DNA from: Marinobacterium iners
Lineage (GTDB): Bacteria; Pseudomonadota; Gammaproteobacteria; Pseudomonadales; Balneatricaceae
Reading direction: 5' to 3'
Assembly: GCF_017310015.1 (NCBI RefSeq)
Contig: NZ_CP022297.1
Span: 496,001-560,000 of the forward strand
Length of the DNA stretch: 64,000 bases
The notes beneath the pieces are model-generated. The model made no database searches and was not told where the DNA came from. It worked only from the letters and a program-made list of their open reading frames with translations. Of the stretch, positions 17,564 to 26,884 are shown one piece after another (the first letter of the stretch is position 1; the number at the start of each line of letters is the position of its first letter). Both the position numbers and the translations under genes were made by a program.

Positions 17564-17577
17564 TTGTTGGCCGATAC
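17551..17577 (+). promoter_or_regulatory. Sigma-28 (FliA) promoter for flgKL
   Basis: TAAA at 17551-17554, exactly 15 nt, then GCCGATAC at 17570-17577: 11 of 12 fixed positions of TAAA-N15-GCCGATAA. It overlaps the last codons of flgJ and lies 50 nt before flgK. It would give flgK and flgL late, FliA-dependent expression in addition to readthrough from flgF. Confidence 0.8.
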
Positions 17578-17627
17578 ACATACGTTACAGATAAGCCGGT
17601 GCGGTTGCTCCGCCTGGGAGAAACGAG

Positions 17628-19634
17628 ATGAGTTCAAGTATCCTCAATATTGGTGTTCAGGCACTCAACGCCAATCAGACAGCGTTGTCGTATGTCGGCC
17701 AAAATATCGCCAACGTCAATACCGACGGCTACAGCCGTCAAACCATCCAGATGGGGACGCAGGACCCTCCAATATTGGGTGTAGCGGTAAAGGACATCAA
17801 GCGGATGACCGATCAATTTCTGATCAGGCAGGTTTGGGCCGATACCTCGTTCTACAAAAGCAATGAAGCATACTCTGCTAAGATAACTCAGCTGGATTCC
17901 ATGCTGGTGTCTGACTCCACGAGTCTTTCGTCCTCTATGGACAGTTATTTCTCCTCTCTGCAGCAGGTCGTAGATGACCCGCTGTTTATTGCTAATCGCG
18001 AGCTGTTTCTGGCCGAAGCGGCTTCATTGGCGAACTCATTCAATGATTTTGATAGCAAGCTGCGTACCCAGTCTGAATTAGTGAACACAGAGATTCGCAG
18101 CATGGTGCAGACCGTTAACGCGATCACGGAAAACATTGCTGCGTTGAATGTTCAAATCGGGACCTTGCAGGCATCAGGTCAGAACGCGAATGAATTGCAG
18201 GACAAGCGTGACTTGCTGGTTAAAGAGTTATCAGGTTATGTGACGACCAGTGTTATCGCGGATCAGGGTGACAGCTACAACGTGATGATCGGAACGGGAC
18301 AGCCTTTGGTTGTTGGCAGCAGCGCGGCTAAGCTTGAAGTAGGTATCAGTGCAGAAGACCCCACACAGCTTGCCATCTGGATGACAAACCGCTCGGGTAC
18401 GCGTTCTTTGGTTACTGATCAGCTGGGTAACGGTGCAATTGGTGGATTGGTCAACTACCGCGACAATGTCCTTCAGCCTACCTTGAACGAGGTAGGGCGT
18501 ATGGCGATCGTTTTTTCAGAAACGATGAATGAGCAGCACCGCAAAGGGATGGACCTTAACGGTGATATGGGCAATGACCTGTTTACCCCGTTCAGGCAGG
18601 GTGAAGTAACCGCTCATGCTGAAAATCAGAACCAGGATACATCTGCAAACGTTGGTTTTTACGACGTGAAAGCGCTGACGGGAAGTGACTACAGGTTTGA
18701 AGTCACTGGAATTGATACTTTCCGAATAACACGCTTGAGTGATGGGCAGCGCTTCGAGTCAGCAAACATGGATGAGTTGTTGGTGGCTAATGGGTTGGAT
18801 CAAAGTGGCACATTCTACAGAGATTCAGCCAATGACCGTTTGAGTGTCAGCCTTGATGGCGTAACGTTTACCTTGGCGGGGGATGCGGGCATTGGCGACA
18901 GTTACCTGATACAACCGACACGCTCGGGCGGCCGTCTGATGGGAACCGAAATTACCAACCCACGCTTGCTCGCCCTTGCCTCCCCCTTGCGTGTGGAACC
19001 TGCCAGTACCAATACTGGTAATGCTGAGCTTGCCAATATCTCCCTGACCTCTTCTCTGCCAACATCGAATCTTCGCACTGGCAATGCAGAGTTGCCGTTG
19101 GAGATTGTCTTCAATGCACCAGATGCAGACGGCAACATCACCTACTCCGTTTATAGTAACGTTGCGTCCGGTATGCCGGAGATATACGAATCGATGGAAA
19201 ATCTGGTGTATGTCGAAGGTGAGCCCATTGTAATCGCCCGGGATGACTATGAGTTGACGTTCAATAATCAGCCCAACCCGGGTGATCGGTTTACCATTGA
19301 GTTCAACACCGATGGCTACTCAGATAACAGTAATGCCTTGGCAATGTCTGACCTGCAAAGCCAGACTTTGGTAAATGGTTTCAGTTATCAAGATACTTAT
19401 GGCCAGCTTCTCGCCAAAGTGGGAACTCAGGCCAGCAGCGCTAATATTTCCTTCGCGTCGAGTAAATCCGTGCTGACCGCCAGTGAAAACGCACTGCAAA
19501 GCGTCGCCGGTGTGAACCTGGACGAAGAAGCGGCCAACCTGGTGAAGTACCAGCAGGCATACTCGGCAGCGGCCCAGCTTATTTCAACCTACCAGAGTAT
19601 TTTTGACAGCTTGATCGGAGCTGTGAGGAGGTAG
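17628..19634 (+). CDS. flgK: FlgK, hook-filament junction protein 1
   Basis: 668 aa, close to Pseudomonas size. The N-terminal motif NIANVNTDGYSRQT (about 25-38) and a C-terminal D0 helix with GVNLDEEAANLVKYQQAYSA (about 627-646) are canonical. FlgK sits at the hook tip and is the foundation, with FlgL, for the filament. A GGGAG site precedes ATG 17628. It has its own sigma-28 promoter upstream and flgL follows after 2 nt. Confidence 0.96.
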   Translation: MSSSILNIGVQALNANQTALSYVGQNIANVNTDGYSRQTIQMGTQDPPILGVAVKDIKRMTDQFLIRQVWADTSFYKSNEAYSAKITQLDSMLVSDSTSLSSSMDSYFSSLQQVVDDPLFIANRELFLAEAASLANSFNDFDSKLRTQSELVNTEIRSMVQTVNAITENIAALNVQIGTLQASGQNANELQDKRDLLVKELSGYVTTSVIADQGDSYNVMIGTGQPLVVGSSAAKLEVGISAEDPTQLAIWMTNRSGTRSLVTDQLGNGAIGGLVNYRDNVLQPTLNEVGRMAIVFSETMNEQHRKGMDLNGDMGNDLFTPFRQGEVTAHAENQNQDTSANVGFYDVKALTGSDYRFEVTGIDTFRITRLSDGQRFESANMDELLVANGLDQSGTFYRDSANDRLSVSLDGVTFTLAGDAGIGDSYLIQPTRSGGRLMGTEITNPRLLALASPLRVEPASTNTGNAELANISLTSSLPTSNLRTGNAELPLEIVFNAPDADGNITYSVYSNVASGMPEIYESMENLVYVEGEPIVIARDDYELTFNNQPNPGDRFTIEFNTDGYSDNSNALAMSDLQSQTLVNGFSYQDTYGQLLAKVGTQASSANISFASSKSVLTASENALQSVAGVNLDEEAANLVKYQQAYSAAAQLISTYQSIFDSLIGAVRR

Positions 19635-19636
19635 TT

Positions 19637-21232
19637 ATGCGTATTTCAACAGGGCAGATCTTTACCAGCGCCAACCGTAACATGATGGAGAACCAGACGT
19701 CATTGCTGGAGATCCAGAACAAGATATCCAGCGGTAAAAAATTCACCAGTCTGGCGGAAGACCCTGTCGGAGCGAGCCGAGTTGTGGGGTTGCAGCGTGA
19801 ACTGGCGCAGTTGAAGATGTTCCAGAGCAATATTGACGCTTCCCGTCGTAGGCTGGAGCTGGAAGGTACAACACTGGATGACCTGAATACTGCCTCTGAC
19901 CGCGCCCGTGGATTGGTTTTGCAGGCAGCTAACGGCACATTGGGTGATGCGGATCGCCAAATTATTTCGTACGAACTGGAAGAGCTGGTTGGCTACATGG
20001 CCGGTCTGATGAATACGCGTGACGCAAAAGGAGAGTATCTCTTTTCGGGCTCACAGGGACAAGTACAGACCTACACACAACAAGGTAATCGCTATGTTTT
20101 CCAGGGCGATGCGACTACCCGCCAGATCCAGGTCTCCAGCGAGCTGTACATTCGCTCGTCAGACTCGGGCCAGTTCCTGTTTGAATCGGTGATTGATGAG
20201 CCAAGCCTGCGGGCAACCGGCAGTTTGCAGACCAGTTTTGACCCGGAAAACCTGACCGTGACCGACCCTGATGCCTTTGCGGCATTGATGCGACAAACCG
20301 GTGATATCAGTGTTGAAGTCGATCAATATGTCGACAGTGTCACGAGTGCTACCGTTAATATATATACCTTGCGTGACAGTGCGGGAAACGTGGTGAAGGA
20401 TGCGTCGGGTAACCCGTTGCAAAATGTCGAATTCACTAACGGCGCTGTTCCTGAAATAGAGCTGCCGGGTGCCAGGTTGGTACTGGACTTGGTCGAGCCT
20501 GTTTCTCCTGATCCGTCCGCGCTTGCCATTCAGGGAGAGGGTGCCGCGGCGGTTGGCGCAGGCACAATTTCATCCGAACCGGACTTCCTGGAGTTGATGC
20601 GCGAGACAACTGGCGATATTAGGCTGGATATGGCCTATGACGCTGATAGCGATGAATACGCATACACCGTGACGGATCAGGCTGGCAATACGCTGACAAG
20701 CGTAACGGGTCTTCCCTCCGCCTCACCGTTGCAAACAGTCAATCTTGCGGGTCCGCCCCCAGTGTCGTTTGATATTGACCTGACAACGGTGACTGACGCC
20801 ACGGTCGCAACCTTTGTTGTGGATACGCCGCCGACATCAGAGCTGAAACTCGGTTTTTCCCAGCCGCCATCCAACATATTGAACACCCTGCTCGATACCA
20901 TTGCGCTTATGCGTGAGCCGGTAGTGGGTAATGCGCAGGCGCAAACTGAGCTGCAAGAACGTTTTGCGAAAACCCTGGATCAGATCAGCCTGTCACAGGA
21001 GCGGCTGTCTGAAGCCACGGCTACGCTCGGGTCGCGCCTTAATACGCTGGATGATGCTGAAATGACCAATACGGACTTCAAATTGATGACCGAGGGTACT
21101 CTCTCATCTGTGCAGGATTTGGACTACGCTGCAGCTGGAACAGAACTGACCAAACGCAAGCTTGCCCTAGAAGCCGCCTATGCCAGTTTTGCCAAAATTC
21201 AGGATCTGAGTCTGTTCAATTACATACGTTAA
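19637..21232 (+). CDS. flgL: FlgL, hook-filament junction protein (long form)
   Basis: 531 aa, longer than the usual 300-440 aa. It has flagellin-like ends: the N-terminal helix MRISTGQIFTSANRNMMENQ with SGKKFTSLAEDPVGASR, and the C-terminal helix AGTELTKRKLALEAAYASFAKIQ. The extra sequence is a central insertion (about residues 190-410) rich in Thr/Asp/Val. It has a strong GAGGAGGT ribosome site. It is cotranscribed with flgK. Confidence 0.94.
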   Translation: MRISTGQIFTSANRNMMENQTSLLEIQNKISSGKKFTSLAEDPVGASRVVGLQRELAQLKMFQSNIDASRRRLELEGTTLDDLNTASDRARGLVLQAANGTLGDADRQIISYELEELVGYMAGLMNTRDAKGEYLFSGSQGQVQTYTQQGNRYVFQGDATTRQIQVSSELYIRSSDSGQFLFESVIDEPSLRATGSLQTSFDPENLTVTDPDAFAALMRQTGDISVEVDQYVDSVTSATVNIYTLRDSAGNVVKDASGNPLQNVEFTNGAVPEIELPGARLVLDLVEPVSPDPSALAIQGEGAAAVGAGTISSEPDFLELMRETTGDIRLDMAYDADSDEYAYTVTDQAGNTLTSVTGLPSASPLQTVNLAGPPPVSFDIDLTTVTDATVATFVVDTPPTSELKLGFSQPPSNILNTLLDTIALMREPVVGNAQAQTELQERFAKTLDQISLSQERLSEATATLGSRLNTLDDAEMTNTDFKLMTEGTLSSVQDLDYAAAGTELTKRKLALEAAYASFAKIQDLSLFNYIR

Positions 21233-21250
21233 AACCGGAAACGTTAAGGC

Positions 21251-21571
21251 TCAACTGAACCGGTCATAGGCCTTGCGCGCCTGTTTGCTCAACTGCAGCT
21301 TGCTGTGCTCTTCCCCCACCTCTTTACGCTGTGCACTCAACTGCTTGAGAATGCTCTCCTCAAGCAGTTGAGCCTGTTTAATAAGGCCTTGGCACCCAAC
21401 CAATACATCGCGTGGCCAGGGCTTCTGGCTTTCAATATCCAGCTCGGCTACAAGTTCGGCACGTTGTAGCTGTAGTGACTCCACCTCGGCCAGGTCGCCG
21501 CCTTCAACTTTGGATTGCAGCGCCTCGGTGACCTGTAGCAGTTGCAGCGACAGCTCCATGATTTTATCCAT
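21251..21571 (-). CDS. FliT-like flagellar chaperone, antisense to its neighbours
   Basis: 106 aa, all-helical, Leu/Gln/Glu-rich with a basic end (KLQLSKQARKAYDRFS). Size, helical character and position among filament genes fit a FliT-type chaperone, which in other species binds the FliD cap protein. It is read on the minus strand between flgL and fliC, with a GAGGTAA site 5 nt before its ATG. That start is 22 nt from the first fliC promoter, so the two genes diverge. A typical fliDST order would put fliT after fliS; there is none there. Assignment is by context and helical pattern. Confidence 0.6.
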   Translation of the reverse strand: MDKIMELSLQLLQVTEALQSKVEGGDLAEVESLQLQRAELVAELDIESQKPWPRDVLVGCQGLIKQAQLLEESILKQLSAQRKEVGEEHSKLQLSKQARKAYDRFS

Positions 21572-21593
21572 TCGCGTTACCTCACAAAAATGC

Positions 21594-21620
21594 TAATGCC
21601 CAGTCTGAACGTGCCGATAA
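21594..21620 (+). promoter_or_regulatory. Sigma-28 promoter P1 of fliC
   Basis: TAAT (21594-21597), 15 nt, then a perfect GCCGATAA (21613-21620). It is the upstream member of two tandem FliA-type promoters before flagellin. Confidence 0.75.
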
Positions 21621-21661
21621 AGCAACACAAGCACCCGGTACGGCACATACAAATTTAGCCC

Positions 21662-21688
21662 TAAAGTTTGTACCGAGTGGGTCGATAA
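21662..21688 (+). promoter_or_regulatory. Sigma-28 promoter P2 of fliC
   Basis: A perfect TAAA (21662-21665), 15 nt, then GTCGATAA (21681-21688), one mismatch from consensus. It lies 86 nt before the flagellin ATG and is the downstream member of the tandem pair. Confidence 0.8.
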
Positions 21689-21774
21689 AGTAAGCACAAG
21701 CGGATCAACCGCCCAGTTTTAGCAACGATTTGCATACAGCCGGTCAGACAGACCGCTATCGAGGAGAAACACTC

Positions 21775-23787
21775 ATGGCAATGGTAATCAACTCAAACAT
21801 CATGTCGCTGAATGCTCAGAATCAGCTGACAAAATCCAGCAATGAACTGAACACCTCTATGGAGCGTCTGACCAGCGGTAAGCGCATCAACTCGGCTGCC
21901 GACGACGCGGCAGGTCTGGCCATCGCCAACCGTATGACCTCTCAGGTGCGTGGTCTGGACCAGGCAGTGCGTAACGCCAACGACGGAATCTCTCTGATCC
22001 AGACCGCCGAGGGCGCGCTGGAAGAGTCTACCAACATCCTGCAGCGTATGCGTGAACTGTCCATTCAGTCTGCGAACGGAACCTACTCTGAAGGTAACCG
22101 CTCTACTCTGAACGCTGAGGTGAAGCAGCTGACTGAAGAACTCAACCGTATCTCTGAGACAACTGCCTTTAACGGACAGAAAATTTTGGACGGCTCGCTG
22201 GGTGAAACATCCTTGCAGGTGGGCTCTGAAGCCAACGAAACCATCAGTTTCCAAATCCAGGCTATGGATGCGAAAACTTTGGGTATGGGGTCTACAAGTG
22301 CCGATGTTATGGGGGGGCAAAATACCTTGGCAGCACAGACAACTGCTCTGACCAATAATTCAGTCATGATTAATGGTCAATCTGTACTGGGTATTGGCGA
22401 GACTTGGACTGGCGGCACAGATACGTTGGGTGAGCTGATTGATAAAATCAATACAAATGTAAGTGGTGTTACAGCATCAACTTATGCTGAAGCAACCACT
22501 ACTACGGTAGGAACAGGTGTTCTTGTTGAAGGAACAGATACCCTCACGGTTGATCTCGTGAAGCTAGATGGTACAGCCGCTCAGGTTCAGATTACTGGCA
22601 CTGAAACAATGCAAGAAGTGGCGGATAAGCTCAATGAGCAAGGCGGTGGTTTGATTTCCGCAAGCCTTGTTGATGGTAAGCTTTCTATATCTGCAGAGAA
22701 TGTAACTAGCATTGAGTTGACTTCTGCTGGTGCTACTGCAAATGTTGGTACTCTTCCAGTAGGTGCCCAGACCGCATCAATCGCGTTGTCGTCTGACAAC
22801 GGTGAAGATATCACTGTTGAACGAGGCACAACTGGTAGCACTTCAACACTTGCTGAATTTGGATTCCGTGAGAACAACGTTGGCGGAGTCATTGAAGGTG
22901 CAGCATGGGATGGCGCCACAGCTCTGGCTGCTGGTGACGTTAAAATCAATGGCGTCTCCGTGGGTGCATCGGACTCTGCTTCCTTGGCGGATAACATCAA
23001 AGCCATCAATGAAGTAAGTGAAGATACTGGAGTTAAGGCAAGTGCCTTCACCTCTATAGAAATTGATACAGCCACTAACTCAACAGGTGCTGGTACTGCT
23101 GCTGCATTCACAATTAATGGTGTGACTGTTGCTGCAGGAGCGGATGCAAAGATATCCACGACAGCTGCTCAGATTAATGCGGTAACTGATCAAACTGGGA
23201 TTACTGCAGTTGTAGAAGGCGATTTTCTTCGCTTAGAGGGGGATGTCGCTTCGGTCACTTTTGGTGATGCTTCTGGTGCAAGTGATAATGGTGCAGCTTT
23301 TGCTGCAGTCCTTGGTGCCGGATTGGCTGCTGGTACCGATGTGGCAGATACACTTGGTGGAGTCAAGCTGACTTCAGATAGCGGCGCGCCAATTAGTGTA
23401 GATGTGACTGCGAATGGTGCACTTGCTACAGGTCTTCTTGACGCAAATGCCACAGCAGCAGGTAAATTCGGCGCAGCAGTTAACAGCATCGATATTTCAA
23501 CTGTAGCGGGCGCTCAGAAGGCGATCGGTATCATCGATAACGCGCTGGATACCATCAACTCGACTCGTGGCGACCTCGGTGCGGTAAGCAACCGTCTGGA
23601 CTTCACTATCAACAACCTGTCCAGCATCTCCGAGAACGTATCCGCTGCACGCTCACGGGTAGAAGATGCCGACTTCGCCAAGGAATCTGCAAACCTGAGC
23701 CGTGCCCAGGTGCTGCAGCAGGCCGGTACAGCAATGCTGGCCCAGGCCAACGCCGCACCGCAGCAGGTACTCTCACTGCTGCAGTAA
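21775..23787 (+). CDS. fliC: Flagellin
   Basis: 670 aa filament subunit. The D0/D1 ends are canonical: N-terminal MVINSNIMSLNAQNQL with LTSGKRINSAADDAAGLAI, C-terminal VSAARSRVEDADFAKESANL and a final QQVLSLLQ. The middle (about residues 165-570) is a large Thr/Ala/Gly-rich variable region, more AT-rich in base use. ATG 21775 has a GAGGAG site; upstream in-frame sequence is leader. Two sigma-28 promoters precede it and an intrinsic terminator follows, so it is a strongly expressed single-gene unit. Confidence 0.97.
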   Translation: MAMVINSNIMSLNAQNQLTKSSNELNTSMERLTSGKRINSAADDAAGLAIANRMTSQVRGLDQAVRNANDGISLIQTAEGALEESTNILQRMRELSIQSANGTYSEGNRSTLNAEVKQLTEELNRISETTAFNGQKILDGSLGETSLQVGSEANETISFQIQAMDAKTLGMGSTSADVMGGQNTLAAQTTALTNNSVMINGQSVLGIGETWTGGTDTLGELIDKINTNVSGVTASTYAEATTTTVGTGVLVEGTDTLTVDLVKLDGTAAQVQITGTETMQEVADKLNEQGGGLISASLVDGKLSISAENVTSIELTSAGATANVGTLPVGAQTASIALSSDNGEDITVERGTTGSTSTLAEFGFRENNVGGVIEGAAWDGATALAAGDVKINGVSVGASDSASLADNIKAINEVSEDTGVKASAFTSIEIDTATNSTGAGTAAAFTINGVTVAAGADAKISTTAAQINAVTDQTGITAVVEGDFLRLEGDVASVTFGDASGASDNGAAFAAVLGAGLAAGTDVADTLGGVKLTSDSGAPISVDVTANGALATGLLDANATAAGKFGAAVNSIDISTVAGAQKAIGIIDNALDTINSTRGDLGAVSNRLDFTINNLSSISENVSAARSRVEDADFAKESANLSRAQVLQQAGTAMLAQANAAPQQVLSLLQ

Positions 23788-23814
23788 GCATTAGGGTCTA
23801 TCCTTAATGAGTAA

Positions 23815-23840
23815 GGCTGCCCCGCCGGGGCGGCCTTTTT
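23815..23840 (+). terminator. Intrinsic terminator after fliC
   Basis: GGCTGCCCC-GCC-GGGGCGGCC, a 9-bp stem with one G-T pair, followed by TTTTT. It lies 27 nt after the flagellin stop. Confidence 0.9.
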
Positions 23841-23858
23841 GAACAAGAGGTAAGGGTA

Positions 23859-24254
23859 ATGAGTATCGAAACCTCCGGCATTAATGCAAATGCCCAGTCA
23901 CAACAGTCAAGCGCATCTTCCCGTCAGCTGCCTGACTCCGCCTCAGCCAATGCGGCTGCGCCCGTGCCAACGCTGAATGCAGCGACGAATACTGTGCAAC
24001 AGGCTCAGCAGGCTGAAAAGCCTGAGGTATCCCCTGAAAAGCTGCAGGCAGCTGTCGAGAAGATGAACGAGCTGATGCAGAGCGGTAACCGCTCGCTCAG
24101 ATTTTCCGTTGATGACACCGCCGACAGGGTGGTGATCAAGGTTATGGATCTGGAAACCGAAGAAGTGGTGCGCCAGATACCTACTGAAGAAACCCTGAAA
24201 TTCTCTGAATTTCTTGAAGGTATGGTTGGCCTGATCTTTGACGAGAAGGCCTGA
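23859..24254 (+). CDS. flaG: FlaG family protein
   Basis: 131 aa. The N-terminal half is Ser/Ala/Gln-rich and disordered. The C-terminal half is the FlaG domain (about 55-130) with LRFSVDDTADRVVIKVMD and a segment like EVVRQIPTEETLKFSEFLEG. FlaG influences filament length or stability in polar-flagellated species, but its exact role is unsettled. AGAGG lies upstream of ATG 23859. It lies between fliC and fliD, the usual place in Pseudomonas and Vibrio. Confidence 0.92.
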   Translation: MSIETSGINANAQSQQSSASSRQLPDSASANAAAPVPTLNAATNTVQQAQQAEKPEVSPEKLQAAVEKMNELMQSGNRSLRFSVDDTADRVVIKVMDLETEEVVRQIPTEETLKFSEFLEGMVGLIFDEKA

Positions 24255-24312
24255 AAGCACACTCAGGTCTCTGCTACACTGTACCGCCTAAGCGCAACCC
24301 AGGGAGGCCCTC

Positions 24313-26364
24313 ATGTCTAATATTATCTCGTCACTTGGTGGTGGTTCAGGGATTGATACGACCAGCCTGGTATCCCAGCTGACTCAGATCGAGCGCGCGC
24401 CCAAAGAACAGCGGCTTGATGTTCGGCAGGAAAAGCTCGAAGCTGAAATTTCAGCGTACGGCACACTCAAAAGCGCGCTCTCTGATTTTCAGGGGGTGCT
24501 GGCGCCTCTGGGTAACAGTGACACCTTTAACGCGCGCTCGGTTGCCTTCCCTGAAACCGGCGTTATCACGCCCAACTCCTTGGCGGCAGGCGCGCAAACC
24601 GGTAGCTACCAGATCGAAGTGATGAGTGTGGCCAAGGCCCAGTCTTTGGTAATGGGTAACAGCGCTGACCCGAAGTCACCGCTGGGGGCCACGGGTGAGC
24701 TGAGTATTCAGTTTGGCGAATGGAGCTACTCCGGCAACGACCCGGACCAGTTCCAGGTCAACGATGCCCGTGCGGCATTGAATGTCACGGTTGATGCGTC
24801 AGACTCACTGCAGACGCTGGCAGACAAAATCAACAAGAGTGACAGTGGTGTTCAGGCCAGTGTGATGAATGTTGATGGCCAATACCAGTTGATGCTCAGC
24901 GCCCCGTCCGGTGGCAGTAATGCCATGCAGATCACCGCATCAGATGGGGCAACCGGCCTTGAAGGTTTTGAGTACAATCAGGCAGCGGCTATTGCCGGCA
25001 CCGGTGCCCTGCAAACACAGGCCGCCAGCGATGCTGTGCTTGAAATCAATGGCCTTGAGGTGCGTCGAGACACCAATACCATTGATGATGTCATCGAAGG
25101 GTTTGACTTCACAATCAACAAGCCCAGTAACGGTGAAGTCGTCAACTTTTCAGTCGATGCCGATAAGGCTGTGGCTGAGCAGTCTATTCGTGATTTTGTC
25201 GAAGCCTATAACAGCTTCCTGACCACTGCGAAGAATCTCACGGGTTACAGCAAAGACGAAGACAACAATACGGTGCGCGGTGACCTGGCCACTGATGGTA
25301 CCGCCAAGGCTCTTATCAGCCAGCTGCGGGGTATGGTGGGCGCTGAGGTTAATGGTGTCGAATCCGGCTTTACGGCCCTGACCAATCTGGGCATACGTAC
25401 CGAACTGGATGGTTCGCTTTCCATTAACGAAAAAGAATTCAGCTCGGCCATGAGCGATAACTTTGATCTGGTCGGTGATCTCTTCGCGCAGAAGGCCTCT
25501 TCCAGCAACAGTTTCGTTGATGTGGGTATGGGTACGCGGATCGGCAACACGGTACCCGGCAGTTATCAGGTTGAGATCACACAGGACCCTGCCAAGGGAT
25601 CACTTGCTGGCGGCAGCGTTGGCACTCTCTTCGATAACCCGCTGGATACCAGTGGCGGAGGTTATACCTTCAAAATCAGTGTTGATGGCACGGTCAGTAA
25701 TGAAATCGCCCTGAGCGGGATCTACACAGACGCTGAATCAATGCGTTCTGATCTGCAATCATTGATCAATGGTGATGAGAAACTCAAGGCGGTCAACGCC
25801 AGGGTTGATGTCGGTTTCGATGCCGACACTGGCCAGTTTACCTTTACATCACGCGAGTATGGTGCTGGGTCAAAGGTGAGTTTGAGTGAGCAAAGTGCCG
25901 CCATGGATGATGTAGGGCTTGGCGCAGGCTCAACGTTGACGGCTACGGCTGGTCGTGATGTTCAGGGCACAATCGATGGCGTAGCTGCCTTTGGTGCCGG
26001 TAATGTATTACTGCCCGAGCTTGGGTCTGATGCCTACGGACTGAACCTGTCCATAAGGCCAGGAGCGGCTGCCGAAGGTGAGTTCACAATCGGCTTTTCA
26101 CGCGGTATGGGCGGTCAGTTGACCAATTTGATTGATCAGTTCCTCGCCCGAGATGGCGCCATTGCTACCCGTGAAGAAAATATCGACAAGCAGCTGGATA
26201 AGGTTTCCACGGACCGAGAAGATCTTGATCGCCGTATGGAACAGTATGAAACTCGTATCAGCGCCCAGTTTCTGGCAATGGAGCGCATTATCAGTAGCCT
26301 GAATACCACCGGCAACTCGCTTGATGGTATTCTTGACCGACTGCCGTTTACAGCACAGAAGTAA
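24313..26364 (+). CDS. fliD: FliD, filament cap protein (long form)
   Basis: 683 aa, longer than the 450-480 aa of enterics and Pseudomonas. The N-terminal GGGSGIDTTSLVSQLTQIE (about 8-26) is the FliD signature. The C-terminal coiled region (LDKVSTDREDLDRRMEQYE, about 632-650) is also typical. It caps the filament and helps flagellin fold into it. GGGAGG precedes ATG 24313. fliS follows after 45 nt. Confidence 0.96.
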   Translation: MSNIISSLGGGSGIDTTSLVSQLTQIERAPKEQRLDVRQEKLEAEISAYGTLKSALSDFQGVLAPLGNSDTFNARSVAFPETGVITPNSLAAGAQTGSYQIEVMSVAKAQSLVMGNSADPKSPLGATGELSIQFGEWSYSGNDPDQFQVNDARAALNVTVDASDSLQTLADKINKSDSGVQASVMNVDGQYQLMLSAPSGGSNAMQITASDGATGLEGFEYNQAAAIAGTGALQTQAASDAVLEINGLEVRRDTNTIDDVIEGFDFTINKPSNGEVVNFSVDADKAVAEQSIRDFVEAYNSFLTTAKNLTGYSKDEDNNTVRGDLATDGTAKALISQLRGMVGAEVNGVESGFTALTNLGIRTELDGSLSINEKEFSSAMSDNFDLVGDLFAQKASSSNSFVDVGMGTRIGNTVPGSYQVEITQDPAKGSLAGGSVGTLFDNPLDTSGGGYTFKISVDGTVSNEIALSGIYTDAESMRSDLQSLINGDEKLKAVNARVDVGFDADTGQFTFTSREYGAGSKVSLSEQSAAMDDVGLGAGSTLTATAGRDVQGTIDGVAAFGAGNVLLPELGSDAYGLNLSIRPGAAAEGEFTIGFSRGMGGQLTNLIDQFLARDGAIATREENIDKQLDKVSTDREDLDRRMEQYETRISAQFLAMERIISSLNTTGNSLDGILDRLPFTAQK

Positions 26365-26409
26365 CTGAGTGCAGCCCTAAACCGTTTTCCGATAGAGTAG
26401 AGCGACTGA

Positions 26410-26814
26410 ATGAACAACAAGGCCCTGAGTCAGTACAAAAGCGTTGATTTGAATGCGGCGGTAGCCTCTGCCAGCCCTCACCAGCTGATCAGCATGCTGT
26501 TCCGTGGCACACTTGAGGCGTTGGCAAAAGCGAACGGCGCAATTGAGCGTAAGGATATTCAGCTGCGCACCACTCAGATTAACAAGGCCTGTGAAATCAT
26601 CGTTAACCTCAAAGGCTCGCTCGATCTTGAAAAAGGCGGCGAAGTGGCTGAAAACTTGGATGGCCTTTACGACTATATGCTGCGCGCACTGATAGAAGCC
26701 AACCGCAACAACGATATTGCCAAGGTCAAGGAAGTGTCTGGTCTGATTGCTGAGATCGCTGAAGGCTGGTCACAAATTCCGGCAGAAGAGCACAACACCA
26801 CGGCTGTTGAGTAA
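26410..26814 (+). CDS. fliS: FliS, flagellin export chaperone
   Basis: 134 aa, all-helical. FliS binds the C-terminal helix of flagellin in the cytoplasm and prevents early polymerisation. The typical N-terminal ALSQYKSVDLNAAVASASPHQLI region and LYDYMLRALIEAN (about 92-104) are present. It is the last gene of the flagellar block; a terminator follows. Confidence 0.96.
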   Translation: MNNKALSQYKSVDLNAAVASASPHQLISMLFRGTLEALAKANGAIERKDIQLRTTQINKACEIIVNLKGSLDLEKGGEVAENLDGLYDYMLRALIEANRNNDIAKVKEVSGLIAEIAEGWSQIPAEEHNTTAVE

Positions 26815-26853
26815 ATCATCAACCGGCTTTGCCGGGCTTTGGCCGTATCCTGA

Positions 26854-26884
26854 AAACCGAGCATCTGCTCGGTTTCTTGGTTTT
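26854..26884 (+). terminator. Intrinsic terminator after fliS
   Basis: AAACCGAGCA...TGCTCGGTTT, about 9-10 bp of stem with a very short loop, followed by CTTGGTTTT. It is about 40 nt after the fliS stop and ends the flagellar block. Confidence 0.75.
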
